Source: UBA6623 sp965217195 (lineage in GTDB: Bacteria > Acidobacteriota > Terriglobia > Bryobacterales > UBA6623). From it: 64,000 nt of DNA. The stretch lies in the NCBI GenBank assembly GCA_965217195.1, contig CBDCHL010000003.1, positions 434,001 through 498,000 of the forward strand, given 5' to 3'. Positions 51,030-60,064 of the stretch are shown one piece after another. Below the pieces are notes generated by a model. That model ran no database searches. It was not told the origin of the DNA and saw only the letters and a list, made by a program, of their open reading frames with translations. Each line of letters opens with the position of its first letter. The first letter of the stretch is position 1. Both the position numbers and the translations under genes were made by a program.

Positions 51030-52141
51030 GCACGATTCACAAGCTGATCATGCCCAAATGGGGGCTCTCGATGCAGGAGGGCAAGGTTGTCGCTTGGCTC
51101 GTCGAGGACGGCGAGCCGGTGGAACCGGGCGCCGAAATCGTCGAGGTCGAAACCGAGAAGATCAGCGGCGAAGTCGAGGCTTCCCAAATAGGCGTGCTGC
51201 GACGCGTGGCCGAGGTCGGCGATGTCGTGCCCGTGGCCGGACTACTCGGGGTGATTACTCCGCCGTCGGTTCCGGCGGCCGAGGTGGATGCCTTCATCGC
51301 GGAGTTCCAGGCGAATTTTGTGCCTCCCGAAGCTGAAGGGGAGGATGGGGGTCCGCAAACTGAGACCGTGGAGGTGGACGGCCGGACGCTGCGTTTTCTG
51401 CGTCAAGGTGAGGACGCCGGTGGCGACCCGGCGGTATTGCTTCACGGCTTTGGCGGGGACCTAAACAACTGGCTTTTCAACCAAGGGGCCTTGGCCGCCG
51501 AACGAACCGTCTATGCGCTCGATCTGCCGGGTCACGGGGGCTCGTCGAAACAGATCGGAAGCGGAGACTTCAAGGAGTTTCGCGGCGTGCTGGCGGGTTT
51601 TCTGGACGCCGTGGGCGTCGAGAAAGCGCATCTTGTCGGTCACTCGATGGGCGGCGTGATCGCGCTCGATTTTGCCTTGAGCTTTCCCGGACGTGTCGCT
51701 TCGCTGGTTCTCGTCGCAAGCGCGGGGCTGGGGCCGGAAATCGCGGGCGACTACATCGAGGGTTTTATCAGCGAGGGCCGCCGCCGCGGAATCAAACCAC
51801 ATCTGGAAAAACTCTTCTCGAATCCGTCGTTGGTCAGCCGGCAATTGATCGACGACATTCTCAAGTACAAACGCCTCGACGGCGTGGAGGCGGCGTTGCG
51901 CACGGTCGCTGGGGCGTTCTTCCCGGAAGGGCGACAATCCCAGGTGTTGCGCGAGCAAATCTGCGACTTGTCTGTCCCGGTCTTGGTCCTATGGGGCGAG
52001 AGCGACCGGATTCTTCCTGTTGTGCACGCGGAGGGCCTACCCGACAACGTACAAACCCGGATCTTCGAAGGCCGGGGTCACATGGTCCAGATGGAGGCCC
52101 CGGCCGAGGTGAACCGCGCAATCACGAAATTCTGGCGCTGA
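51026..52141 (+). CDS. acoC: Lipoyl-domain/alpha-beta-hydrolase fusion, acetoin dehydrogenase E2-like
   Basis: 371 residues. The N-terminal biotinyl/lipoyl domain has the lipoylation motif VETEKISGEVEA with Lys45. From ~110 an alpha/beta hydrolase follows: AVLLHGFGGDLNNW (oxyanion region), GHSMGGVIALDFAL with Ser207, WGESDRILP with the acid and GRGHMVQMEAP with His. There is no E3/E1-binding domain nor the usual CoA-acyltransferase domain of PDH E2. The same composition is known for acetoin dehydrogenase AcoC, which supports an acetoin-specific role. The hydrolase fold would replace the acyltransferase and transfer acetyl groups to CoA. Confidence 0.87.
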   Translation: MSTIHKLIMPKWGLSMQEGKVVAWLVEDGEPVEPGAEIVEVETEKISGEVEASQIGVLRRVAEVGDVVPVAGLLGVITPPSVPAAEVDAFIAEFQANFVPPEAEGEDGGPQTETVEVDGRTLRFLRQGEDAGGDPAVLLHGFGGDLNNWLFNQGALAAERTVYALDLPGHGGSSKQIGSGDFKEFRGVLAGFLDAVGVEKAHLVGHSMGGVIALDFALSFPGRVASLVLVASAGLGPEIAGDYIEGFISEGRRRGIKPHLEKLFSNPSLVSRQLIDDILKYKRLDGVEAALRTVAGAFFPEGRQSQVLREQICDLSVPVLVLWGESDRILPVVHAEGLPDNVQTRIFEGRGHMVQMEAPAEVNRAITKFWR

Positions 52142-52162
52142 CCTAAACCGAGCCGCGACCAG

Positions 52163-52343
52163 CATAGATACAGAGCCCAGAGCGAAAGCGACGGGCCAAG
52201 GGCAGGCAACCGCAACGCGCTTCAGCACCGCGTCTGCTCGAACCGTCGAGCATTTCTTAGTCTTCCGCCTACTCGAACCGATGTGCTCTTGGCCCGTCGC
52301 TTTCGCTCTGGGCTCTGTGTCTGCGTTCTGAATTGTGTGCACG
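52163..52343. repeat. 179-bp palindromic repeat, copy 2 (after acetoin-dehydrogenase operon)
   Basis: Same interior and the same inverted arms as 48719-48897 (CAGAGCCCAGAGCGAAAGCG and its complement, 52170-52205 with 52287-52320). With copy 1 it brackets the acoABC genes; the stretch to 52441 otherwise has no gene, only a short G/C-rich flank. Confidence 0.85.
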
Positions 52344-52441
52344 GGCGGGAGGGGCCTCCCCAATTTTTCGCAGCCCCTAACGCGCGCTGCTCGGTCTGAG
52401 ACCTCCCTCCTCCTCCACTGCATCCGATACAATAAACCGCA

Positions 52442-53257
52442 GTGAGCAAGCCCGAAAGCCCCCAAGCGACGCCTTCACCGGCATCTTCCCAGGAATCGAT
52501 CGCGGAAACCCACGACCTTCCCCGACGCGGCGTCATCGCCGAGTGGACAGTGACGATCATCCTGCTGTTGTTCGGAACAACGACGCTGGTGCAGGCCTTT
52601 GTCATCCCCACAGGTTCGATGGAGGGTTCCTTGCTGATCGGCGATCACCTGCTGGTCGACAAGCTGGCCTACTCTCCGTCGGGCTCCATCAGTCAGTATC
52701 TGCTGCCCTATCAGGATGTTCAGCGCGAGGACATTATCGTCTTCCGCTACCCGGTGGATCTGTCGCAGACTTTCGTCAAGCGTGTAGTGGGCATCCCCGG
52801 CGACCGCATCCGCATCTTGAACAAACACCTGTTTATCAACGGAGAGATGGTTGACGAACCTTTCGTCGAACATAAGACCAGTCATATTGACAGTTATCGC
52901 GACAATTTCCCGTCGAGCCCCAATATGCAGGTCTACGAGCAGGCGCTCGACATGCTGGAAAATCACGTCGAGAACGGAGAAGTCGTCGTGCCCGAGGGCC
53001 GCTACTTCGCGCTTGGAGACAATCGCGATCTTTCGCTCGACAGCCGCTATTGGGGGTTCGTTCCGCGCGACAACATCATCGGCAAGCCGCTGATTATCTA
53101 CTGGTCTTATGACGCCCCAACAGAGAGGCTGCAAGACTCCGGCGTGTCGCTCGCCCATATCAAAGACCTCGTATTGAACTTCTTTTCGAAAACCCGCTGG
53201 AGCCGCAGCTTCAACCTGATTCACGCGCACGAAGACGAAGAACCGGCCGCGCCATGA
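52442..53257 (+). CDS. lepB: Signal peptidase I
   Basis: 271 residues, GTG start. One N-terminal membrane helix (~33-53) is followed by S26 peptidase boxes: PTGSMEGSLLIGDHLLVDK with catalytic Ser59, FVKRVVGIPGDRI with catalytic Lys113, and GDNRDLSLDSRYWGFV. It cleaves signal peptides of exported proteins at the membrane. A longer spacer (YRDNFPSSPNMQVYEQALDM) is inserted between the substrate-binding boxes. The stop overlaps the next gene by 4 bp. Confidence 0.93.
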   Translation: MSKPESPQATPSPASSQESIAETHDLPRRGVIAEWTVTIILLLFGTTTLVQAFVIPTGSMEGSLLIGDHLLVDKLAYSPSGSISQYLLPYQDVQREDIIVFRYPVDLSQTFVKRVVGIPGDRIRILNKHLFINGEMVDEPFVEHKTSHIDSYRDNFPSSPNMQVYEQALDMLENHVENGEVVVPEGRYFALGDNRDLSLDSRYWGFVPRDNIIGKPLIIYWSYDAPTERLQDSGVSLAHIKDLVLNFFSKTRWSRSFNLIHAHEDEEPAAP

Positions 53258-54348
53258 GCGCGAGCTCGTCTCCGCTGCCCCGTTTCCACGGTGTCATTCT
53301 CGCCGGCGGACGCGGCACTCGCTTTTGGCCGCGCAGTCGCGCGACGCTTCCCAAGCAGTTCCTTCCCGTCGTCGGAGAAAGCTCTTTACTCGAGCAAACC
53401 CTCGAACGTTTGAAGCCGTTGATCGCACCCGAGCGCATGTGGGTGTTGACAAGTGAGTCCCTTCGACGACAAGTCTTGAAACAACTGCCCGAAGTTCCGC
53501 GCCGGCAAGTCATAGCCGAACCTGTTCAACGCAACACCGCGCCCGCCATCGCGCTCGCCGTCCGCCTCTTGTTCCAGCAGGACCCCGACGCTGTGATGGG
53601 TGTCTTTCCTTCCGATCATGTGATCGCGAAGCCTCGGCGCTTCCACGCCGCGCTGCGCCGCGCGCGCTCGGCCGCGGACCGCGGTCGGTTGGTCGTGCTC
53701 GGCATTAAGCCCTCACGGCCGGAAACCGGTTACGGCTATGTCGAGTTCCCGCCGGGAACGGATCCCGGCGCGCCGGCTGCCTTGCCGGTCGTGCGCTTCC
53801 GCGAGAAACCGACACTTGCCGCTGCCCGGCGCTACTGCAAAGCCGGCAATTTCTTTTGGAACAGCGGGATGTTCGTTTGGCGTGTCCGCACGTTTCAAGA
53901 GGCCGCCGAGCGATTTCTCCCGCGAACGGCCGAAGCGCTTTCCCATCTTCCACCGGCTCGCTCGCGACGCTTTCGACAGTCACTTGCCGAACACTACCCG
54001 CAATGCGACTCCATTTCAGTGGACTACGGCATTCTGGAACGGGCCCGGAATATCTCGGGCATTGCCTGCCGAGATTTCGGATGGAGCGATCTCGGAAGCT
54101 GGGAGGCCGTCTATCAACTGGGACGTCGTGTGGTCGGCGAAAATGTCTCGCGTTCGGCCTTCCGGGCGCTGGCGTCGGAAGGCAATCTGGTCGATGTTCC
54201 AGGAAAACTCACGGCTCTGGTCGGCGTGCGGGATCTAGTGGTTGTCGAGACCCCTGATGCTCTATTAGTCTGCCGCCGGGATCAAACGCAGCGGGTAGGA
54301 GACTTGGTCAAGGATCTCGAACTCACCGCTCCCCGCGAGCTGCTTTGA
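53254..54348 (+). CDS. manC: Mannose-1-phosphate guanylyltransferase
   Basis: 364 residues. The nucleotidyltransferase signature VILAGGRGTRFWPRSRATLP with KQFLPV, then FPSDHVIAKPRRF, ETGYGYVEFP, FREKPTLAAARRY, NFFWNSGMFVWRV and SVDYGILERA identify the mannose-1-phosphate guanylyltransferase family, which makes GDP-mannose for glycan synthesis. The separate PMI domain of bifunctional AlgA/XanB enzymes is absent. It overlaps signal peptidase I by 4 bp. A GDP-sugar could feed the GT4 enzyme encoded at 45408. Confidence 0.9.
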   Translation: MSASSSPLPRFHGVILAGGRGTRFWPRSRATLPKQFLPVVGESSLLEQTLERLKPLIAPERMWVLTSESLRRQVLKQLPEVPRRQVIAEPVQRNTAPAIALAVRLLFQQDPDAVMGVFPSDHVIAKPRRFHAALRRARSAADRGRLVVLGIKPSRPETGYGYVEFPPGTDPGAPAALPVVRFREKPTLAAARRYCKAGNFFWNSGMFVWRVRTFQEAAERFLPRTAEALSHLPPARSRRFRQSLAEHYPQCDSISVDYGILERARNISGIACRDFGWSDLGSWEAVYQLGRRVVGENVSRSAFRALASEGNLVDVPGKLTALVGVRDLVVVETPDALLVCRRDQTQRVGDLVKDLELTAPRELL

Positions 54349-54392
54349 CTCTTCCGAAAATCGCCCCGCAATCTCCTCGATGCCGAAGCCCC

Positions 54393-54446
54393 CGACGTGG
54401 CGCACGCACTTCTGCGTGCCGTGTCGCCACTCTTGGCGACATCTCT
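54393..54446. repeat. Twin-hairpin dispersed repeat, copy 2
   Basis: Two adjacent hairpins: CACGCA-CTTC-TGCGTG and TGTCGCCA-CTCT-TGGCGACA (54422-54441). Counterpart of 46734-46790 with the same spacing. It lies after the mannose-1-phosphate guanylyltransferase stop. Confidence 0.65.
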
Positions 54447-54557
54447 GTTCCGAAAAATGGGCCGGCTGAAGCAAATTTTCATGGCGGTATTGTGAACCCG
54501 CACATCCATAGAAATGGAACTCGTTCTCGCAGCCCAAACCCTCTCACAGGCAGCGAC

Positions 54558-54980
54558 TCATTGAGACGCTAACTCGCGCTCGATCTCCTCTTTCAATCGT
54601 TTGATCTTCTCGTGAAGCTCACGAGCTTGAGAGTCGAGCTTTTCGCCCGCCTCTTTGGCAAACTTCGTGATCCTTTCTTGCAGCGCCTTTGCACTTTCAC
54701 GTGTCTTGTCAGCCCGGTCGGTAACTGTGTCCGTGCCTTGGGCCGCACCTTGGTTGGCCTCGGCGCGGAGACGTTGGTATTCTTCCTTCAACCCTTCGAG
54801 ACGCTTGTTGAAGTCCTTGACGGCTTTCGAAGCGCTCTTGCGCGCTTCCTTGGCCTGCTTTTGGAGACGCTGCGATTCCGCCTCGAGGGTTTGCCGAACT
54901 GTGTCGTCCGAGATGGGGTAGTAGAGGAGCGCGGCAGCCCCGATAGCCAACAACGCGAGAGTGAACAGAATCAGCCGCAT
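54558..54980 (-). CDS. Small membrane-anchored coiled-coil protein
   Basis: 140 residues: one N-terminal membrane helix (MRLILFTLALLAIGAAALLY) and then an almost continuous charged helix (QRLQKQAKEARKSASKAVKD, FNKRLEGLKEEYQRLRAE, ELHEKIKRLKEEIERELASQ) with coiled-coil heptads. It resembles apolipoprotein-like or YtxH-type envelope proteins only in composition. Function unknown. Confidence 0.7.
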   Translation of the reverse strand: MRLILFTLALLAIGAAALLYYPISDDTVRQTLEAESQRLQKQAKEARKSASKAVKDFNKRLEGLKEEYQRLRAEANQGAAQGTDTVTDRADKTRESAKALQERITKFAKEAGEKLDSQARELHEKIKRLKEEIERELASQ

Positions 54981-55097
54981 GAGAAACTTTCTCGCCTCCC
55001 GACCTCATTGTATGACCGGGGACGACATACGCTACACAAGGGTTGGGCTCGGAGCGGTCAGCAGGCATGTCCCGACAGCCGGAAGAGTGAATGAATT

Positions 55098-55496
55098 ATG
55101 GCTATTTCTGCATTGGCAAAGAAGCTTCGTCTTCTAAATGCGCGCCGCGCTTTGATTCTCAACGCGCCCGCCGGCTATCTGGGGGCTCTGGGCGAACTAC
55201 CCGACGGGGTCACCGTTACACGGAAGCTGGCGGGCAAGTTCGACTTTGCCCACCTGTTTGCCAGGGATCGAAACGAGCTGGAACGATTCATTAACCGAGT
55301 CCTCAAGGCGATCAAATACGATGCCGTCCTGTGGATTTCGTATCCCAAAGGCAGCTCCGGTGTCGAGACGGATCTGAATCGAGACAAGCTATGGAAAGCG
55401 CTGTCCGATAAAGGAATCAGACCGGTCACCCAAGTTTCGATCGACGCGACGTGGTCGGCGATGAGATTTCGGCCGCCTGAACAGGTGGGTAGATGA
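55098..55496 (+). CDS. DUF3052 family protein
   Basis: 132 residues: NAPAGYLGALGELPDGVTVT, FDFAHLFARDRNELERFINR, LWISYPKGSSGVETDLNRDK and QVSIDATWSAMRFRP match DUF3052. The family is small, soluble and of unknown function, often annotated with YdeI-like proteins. No operon partner. Confidence 0.8.
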   Translation: MAISALAKKLRLLNARRALILNAPAGYLGALGELPDGVTVTRKLAGKFDFAHLFARDRNELERFINRVLKAIKYDAVLWISYPKGSSGVETDLNRDKLWKALSDKGIRPVTQVSIDATWSAMRFRPPEQVGR

Positions 55497-55754
55497 TTCG
55501 CGGATTGAGACGGAGTGACACGACCAGTGCCTTGGCTACTCGGGGTGTCCGGATGACAACTCTCTGGACAGGATCGGGCCTCCATTGTTGCCTCATCGCG
55601 GTGGATTCGGAGGGATCTTGGCGGCTGCGGACGCGACGCGTAAGGGGATCACAATGGAGGAAAAGGCTGTCTTGAGATGCATTTGGGGAGACGCGTTCCT
55701 CGTATCCCTTTTCCAACTACTCCATAGAGATGTCCTTCTGTGGACCACTCTCTT
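55497..55754. other. Short unassigned spacer
   Basis: About 260 bp; nothing recognised. Confidence 0.4.
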
Positions 55755-57428
55755 TCACCGTCGCGCCGCCGAGCTCACCACCGGCGCGATCAAGTTATCC
55801 ACCGGCGCATAATCATCCGTCAGCACCAGCCGGTTCGACCGTTTTCGTAGAACGGCTAGTTGCTGAGGTTCCATTAAGTGGCCCTCGTAGAGTTCGAGAT
55901 CCATCTCGTCGATCGGAAGCGGTCTGGTCGATCCAACCACCACAAACGTATCGCGCTGGTCGTCATCCGAAGGCCCCCCGAAAACCGTACTCAGCACATA
56001 CACGTGTGGAAAACTTCGCTCCATGGTGTTGATCATCGCCCCGAGGAATTTTCCAGAGCGATAGATGTCAATTACGTTCGCCAAGAATACGCCGTCGGGG
56101 CTCATCAGGCTGCGGACTTTCTCGTTAAATTCGAGCGTTGTGAGATGAAACGGCGGCGAGTAGTGACTGAAGGCGTCGCCATAGACCAGATCAAACTGCC
56201 CGACCTGCTCACCGTTTTCCCGCCGCTCGAGTAGATCTTCCACGTGATTCCGCGCGTCGCGATTGAATATTTTCATCGGCGTGTCGCGGGGAAGTCCGAA
56301 CGCCTCAAAAGCGGCTCGCGTCACCTCCGGATCAATCTCCGCTACTTCGACATAGCTTTCCGGCCACCACCGAATCAGCCAACGCGGAAACACAAATCCC
56401 CCGCCCCCGAGCATGAGCGCACGCGGTGAGCGGTCGTCGGGAAAGTCCCGCAAGGCTGCCGCGGTCACGCCGGCATAAACGTTTTCGTACTCGTAGATCA
56501 ACTCGTCGGGATTCTCCATCGAGACATAAGCGTGCACCAGATAATCGAGCGTCATCGATCGAACACCCGGCATCTCGGGCTCGTCCTCCACGAGAATCGA
56601 GGAATACTGCGACTCCGTGAGAAAGTGAACCAGTTCGTTGACTCGGTCGCGCACGCCCAAACGCTCGCCGGCCGTGCGTGTCCATTCCCAAGGGCCTAGG
56701 CGAGTCAACAAAATCGCACCGAAGACACCGACCCAAAGAAACGGCGCCAGGCTCCGGGCGCCGAAGAATAGAGCCATTGCGAGTAGAACGCCCGCGACAC
56801 TAAGCACCACCGACACCGTCCCCATTTCGGCGATCAACAAATAGCCGGTCAAGAAAGTGCCGACGATGCTGCCGAGGGCGCCCCACGAATAGACGCTGCC
56901 CACAGTGCGCCCGGTTTCCGTGCTCAGACCCAACGCCATCTTCGCGGCTACGGGACTGATCGTCCCCATCAACGCCGCCGGCAGGAAAAAGACGAAGAAG
57001 ACATGGAGAGCGATGCGCAATCCCCATTCCTGACTCCGCAGCACGGAAAGATAACCGATACGGTCGTTCAGCAGCGGGATCAACAAACACGCCGCCGAGG
57101 AAAGCAAGAACAACGTTGCCAGCGCTTCTCGCGCCTTATAGCGGTCGGCCAAAAGTCCGCCGATGTAGTTGCCGGCGGCAATACCCGCCAAAACGATGCC
57201 GATCACCGAGGTCCAGGTGTAGAGCGAGCTGCCCACATGCCGAGCAATCAGGCGGCCCGCGACCAGCTCGACCACCATGATGCAGAGACTCGATATGAAA
57301 ACCGTGAAGTTCGGTATCAGCCACGCCCGGGAGGACTCAGCGCCTTCAGCCGGTGAACTTTGGGCGAGATCTTCGGCAGCCTCCGTTTCCGTCTCGAAAA
57401 CGGTCCGGGCGTCGGAGTCGGAAGCCAT
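55755..57428 (-). CDS. Membrane-fused spermidine-synthase-like protein, second
   Basis: 557 residues from ATG 57428. The N-terminal half has about eight to nine membrane helices of MFS-like character (FISSLCIMVVELVAGRLIAR, SWGALGSIVGTFLTGYLLIA). The C-terminal half is a spermidine-synthase-like Rossmann domain: LMLGGGGFVFPRWLI (in place of GGGDG), VAEIDPEVTRAAFEAFGL, FNRDARNHV, DLVYGDAFSHYSPPFHLTTL and VFLANVID. The catalytic DxxD is changed to GDAFSHYSPP, so aminopropyl transfer is uncertain. It differs from the protein at 16189. A SAM-dependent methyltransferase gene starts 628 bp upstream of its ATG and ends 37 bp before it on the same strand. Confidence 0.85.
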   Translation of the reverse strand: MASDSDARTVFETETEAAEDLAQSSPAEGAESSRAWLIPNFTVFISSLCIMVVELVAGRLIARHVGSSLYTWTSVIGIVLAGIAAGNYIGGLLADRYKAREALATLFLLSSAACLLIPLLNDRIGYLSVLRSQEWGLRIALHVFFVFFLPAALMGTISPVAAKMALGLSTETGRTVGSVYSWGALGSIVGTFLTGYLLIAEMGTVSVVLSVAGVLLAMALFFGARSLAPFLWVGVFGAILLTRLGPWEWTRTAGERLGVRDRVNELVHFLTESQYSSILVEDEPEMPGVRSMTLDYLVHAYVSMENPDELIYEYENVYAGVTAAALRDFPDDRSPRALMLGGGGFVFPRWLIRWWPESYVEVAEIDPEVTRAAFEAFGLPRDTPMKIFNRDARNHVEDLLERRENGEQVGQFDLVYGDAFSHYSPPFHLTTLEFNEKVRSLMSPDGVFLANVIDIYRSGKFLGAMINTMERSFPHVYVLSTVFGGPSDDDQRDTFVVVGSTRPLPIDEMDLELYEGHLMEPQQLAVLRKRSNRLVLTDDYAPVDNLIAPVVSSAARR

Positions 57429-57465
57429 GGTGAAACGATTCTTCCGGCAGGTTCCAACCGCGGGC

Positions 57466-58056
57466 TTAGACCCGACAATCGAACACAAAGGCGGGCGGAA
57501 GATTGCGCCAAACCGTTCGGCGGTCAATCCGACGAAAGTGCCGGCTGAGAAGATCGGCAATGTCGAAGCGGGAAAATCGGCCGTCGAGGTACTTCATTCG
57601 GTGAGCGTATTGGAACAGCGAGAACACACTATCCTTGTCCATAAACGGCGTCAGGCCGGCGAAGATTTCGTGCCCCTTTTCGTCGGACATGAAACCGAAT
57701 CCCAACGAGGCGACGACCACGTCGACCCGGTCCCATCCTCGTCTTTGCAACTCGTCGCCCGCCGAACCCGCGCACGCTTTGACGATCTCGAGCCGCGGAT
57801 CCGGCAGGTTCTCATGTAGGTAATCAATGAAGGTTGGATTGATCTCAAAGGCCAGGAGGCGGCCGTCGCCCGGCATCTGATCGAGCAGGTGTTCGGTGAA
57901 AGCTCCGGTTCCGGGACCGAGTTCGACAACGTGCCTGGCTCGCTCAACCGGCAGCGAGCTCAACATACCCTTAACAAGAAATCGGGAACTGGGCCGAACT
58001 GCGGCGGTTTGCTTAAAGTCCGCTACCGCTTGCGTCGCAAACTCGTTCAAAGGCAC
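57466..58056 (-). CDS. Class I SAM-dependent methyltransferase (PmtA-like)
   Basis: 196 residues. The SAM-binding motif HVVELGPGTGAFTEHLLDQM with an acidic FEINPTFIDYLHENLPD, then VDVVVASLGFGFMSDEKGHE and FSLFQYAHRMKYL, fits phospholipid N-methyltransferase/rRNA-dimethylase-like enzymes. Small size and the N-terminal SRFLVKGMLSSLP favour a PmtA-like lipid methyltransferase. Next gene (37 bp later): membrane-fused spermidine-synthase-like protein. Confidence 0.8.
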   Translation of the reverse strand: MPLNEFATQAVADFKQTAAVRPSSRFLVKGMLSSLPVERARHVVELGPGTGAFTEHLLDQMPGDGRLLAFEINPTFIDYLHENLPDPRLEIVKACAGSAGDELQRRGWDRVDVVVASLGFGFMSDEKGHEIFAGLTPFMDKDSVFSLFQYAHRMKYLDGRFSRFDIADLLSRHFRRIDRRTVWRNLPPAFVFDCRV

Positions 58057-58181
58057 ACACTCCTAAAGCTGAAAAGAGATCCCCGTTAGGCGGCAGGAAA
58101 CGGCAAAACGTCGATCATAACACAGCGACCCGGTCGCGGTGGAACGATTGATAGGTACACGAAATCGAGCCGTGTAACGGC

Positions 58182-58380
58182 CTAGCCTGCATTTCTCACC
58201 ACGTGGCGAGGCGAAGTGCGTGAGAGGGCTGTCAGTACGAGGCACGGGCCGCCTGGCGCCCCATTTCTTAAGCAAAGAGGCGTACTCGAAAAGTACGGTG
58301 AGCACGGCAGGCAACCGTAACGAAGTAATGACAGGCCTATTGCGTGCTTCGACCGCCAGGTGGTGAGAAATGCAGGCTAG
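58182..58380. repeat. 199-bp MITE-like palindromic element
   Basis: The terminal inverted repeats start CTAGCCTGCATTTCTCACCA and stay similar over ~50 bp (58182-58233 with 58328-58380). The interior contains a further hairpin CGTACTCGAAAAGTACG (58281-58297). No ORF. Size, perfect ends and lack of coding potential suggest a non-autonomous transposable element or a structured repeat. Confidence 0.75.
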
Positions 58381-58678
58381 AGATCGAACGCGGCGCTCGA
58401 TCCCGTACATTCCCGTTCGCCCGGCCGGTCGATGCCAGGGGGGGCTTTCTCGAAATAGGGACTTATACCCTCTATTTTCAGAGAGTCCCTGGGGGTGACG
58501 GCTTGCGGTACGCTCCCGAGAATCCCCATTCGCGGAGTGGGCTCTGCCTCCGCCAAGTCAGGCTGGGCGAAGGAAGTGGAATCTAGAGGCCTCTACTTCT
58601 ACTTTGTACAAACGTTGCCGCGCGAACGAGGTACGGCTACCCTGTGGGTTCGAGGGCGGTTAGAATGGAGGCACTCGG

Positions 58679-60064
58679 ATGATGCGTCTTGCGCTATGGA
58701 CTCTGGCCGTTTTAGCCGGCGTGCCGGGTCACGCTGAAGAGTGGTCACGGTTTCGCGGGCCCAACGGCTCCGGTCTCGCCGGTGACTCAGGGTACCCGAT
58801 CGAGTTCGACAAGACGAAGAACCTCGTTTGGCGAACTCCCGTACGCAAGGGCAAGTCCTCGCCGGTCCTTACCGAGCGACACGTTTTTCTCACCGCCTAC
58901 GAGGAAGGCAAGCTCTATACGCAGTGCTTCGACCGCTCGACGGGCGAGTTGTTATGGGAGCGCTTTGAGCCGCAGACGCGCAGCGAGGTTGCGAACAGAC
59001 TCAACGAACCGGCCGCGAACTCGCCCGTTACCGACGGAGAGAATGTCTATGTCTTCTTCCGCGATTTCGGCCTGCTTGCGTACGACCCGGAGGGTGGGGT
59101 TCGATGGCGCTTGCCGCTCGGTCCTTTTGGGAACAGCATGGGCCACTCTGCTTCGCTGGTCCTTTCTGGTGAATCGGTCATTCTGCTCGCCGATCAGGAG
59201 GAGGACGCCCACATCGCCTCGTATCGAAGCAGCAACGGCGAGCTGAATTGGAGGCAGAGCCGCGGCGTGCTGTTCGGCTGGTCCACGCCGGCGTTGTACC
59301 AGCCTCAAGGCCGCGAGTTGCAGATCGTGACGGCCACGTCGTCGCAGGTGAACGCGCATTCGGCCGCCACGGGCGACTCGCTGTGGGTGTTCGCCGGCAC
59401 CAGCCCGTCGGTGATCGCCAGTCCCTTTGTGGCCGACGACACGGTATACAGCTTCGGCTACGGCATCCAGACGGCCCCGCTTTTTTCGACGCAGTCGAAG
59501 TACGACAAAAACGAGGACGGCCAAATATCGCCCGAAGAGTACGGAGACGTCGCGCTGCTGGTCACGATAGGCAAGCACTTCGCGGAAGCGAACAGATACG
59601 TCACCCAGGAGGCCTGGGACAAATTCTTTCGCTCGCACGACAAGCCGTCAAATCTCGTTGCGGTTCGGCTCAACCCGGAGACCATGGAGCCTCGCGAGCT
59701 ATGGCGCCACGAGATGAATTTCTTCGGCGTGGTGCCTTCGCCGATTGCGGTGGACGGCATTCTGTACGTCGTTAAGAACGGCGGCATTCTCACCGCCTTC
59801 GACGCCGAGACCGGCGAGGTGATCAAGGTGGGTCGCGTGACCGGGGCCATCGACCCCTATTCGGCTTCTCCCGTGTCGGCCGACGGCCGCATCTATTTCG
59901 CCACCGAGGGGGGCAACGTAGCCGTCGTCGCGGCCGGCAGGGACTGGTCGGTTGAGACGGTCAACTCGCTAGGCGAGCCGATATTCGCGACGCCGGCGCT
60001 TTCGCAGCGGCGTATCTACGTACGCACTGAGGCGGCTCTGTACAGCTTCGGAGCCCTACAGTAG
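58679..60064 (+). CDS. PQQ-binding-like beta-propeller protein, exported
   Basis: 461 residues; N-terminal signal (LALWTLAVLAGVPGHA). PQQ/quinoprotein-like blades: WSRFRGPNGSGLAGDSGYPI at the start (typical outer-membrane-assembly/PQQ repeat entry), LYTQCFDRSTGELLWERFEP, VNAHSAATGDSLWVFAGTSP, ILTAFDAETGEVIKVGRVTG. An EF-hand-like DKNEDGQISPEEYGD loop is inserted at ~280. Proteins with the WSRFRGPNGSG start are frequent in Planctomycetes and Acidobacteriota, usually without dehydrogenase activity shown. Function unknown. Confidence 0.88.
   Translation: MMRLALWTLAVLAGVPGHAEEWSRFRGPNGSGLAGDSGYPIEFDKTKNLVWRTPVRKGKSSPVLTERHVFLTAYEEGKLYTQCFDRSTGELLWERFEPQTRSEVANRLNEPAANSPVTDGENVYVFFRDFGLLAYDPEGGVRWRLPLGPFGNSMGHSASLVLSGESVILLADQEEDAHIASYRSSNGELNWRQSRGVLFGWSTPALYQPQGRELQIVTATSSQVNAHSAATGDSLWVFAGTSPSVIASPFVADDTVYSFGYGIQTAPLFSTQSKYDKNEDGQISPEEYGDVALLVTIGKHFAEANRYVTQEAWDKFFRSHDKPSNLVAVRLNPETMEPRELWRHEMNFFGVVPSPIAVDGILYVVKNGGILTAFDAETGEVIKVGRVTGAIDPYSASPVSADGRIYFATEGGNVAVVAAGRDWSVETVNSLGEPIFATPALSQRRIYVRTEAALYSFGALQ

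Noticed and set aside
48719..52343. CRISPR array formed by repeated sequences
   Set aside because: Only two copies 3.4 kb apart with genes between them, no spacer pattern and no cas genes.
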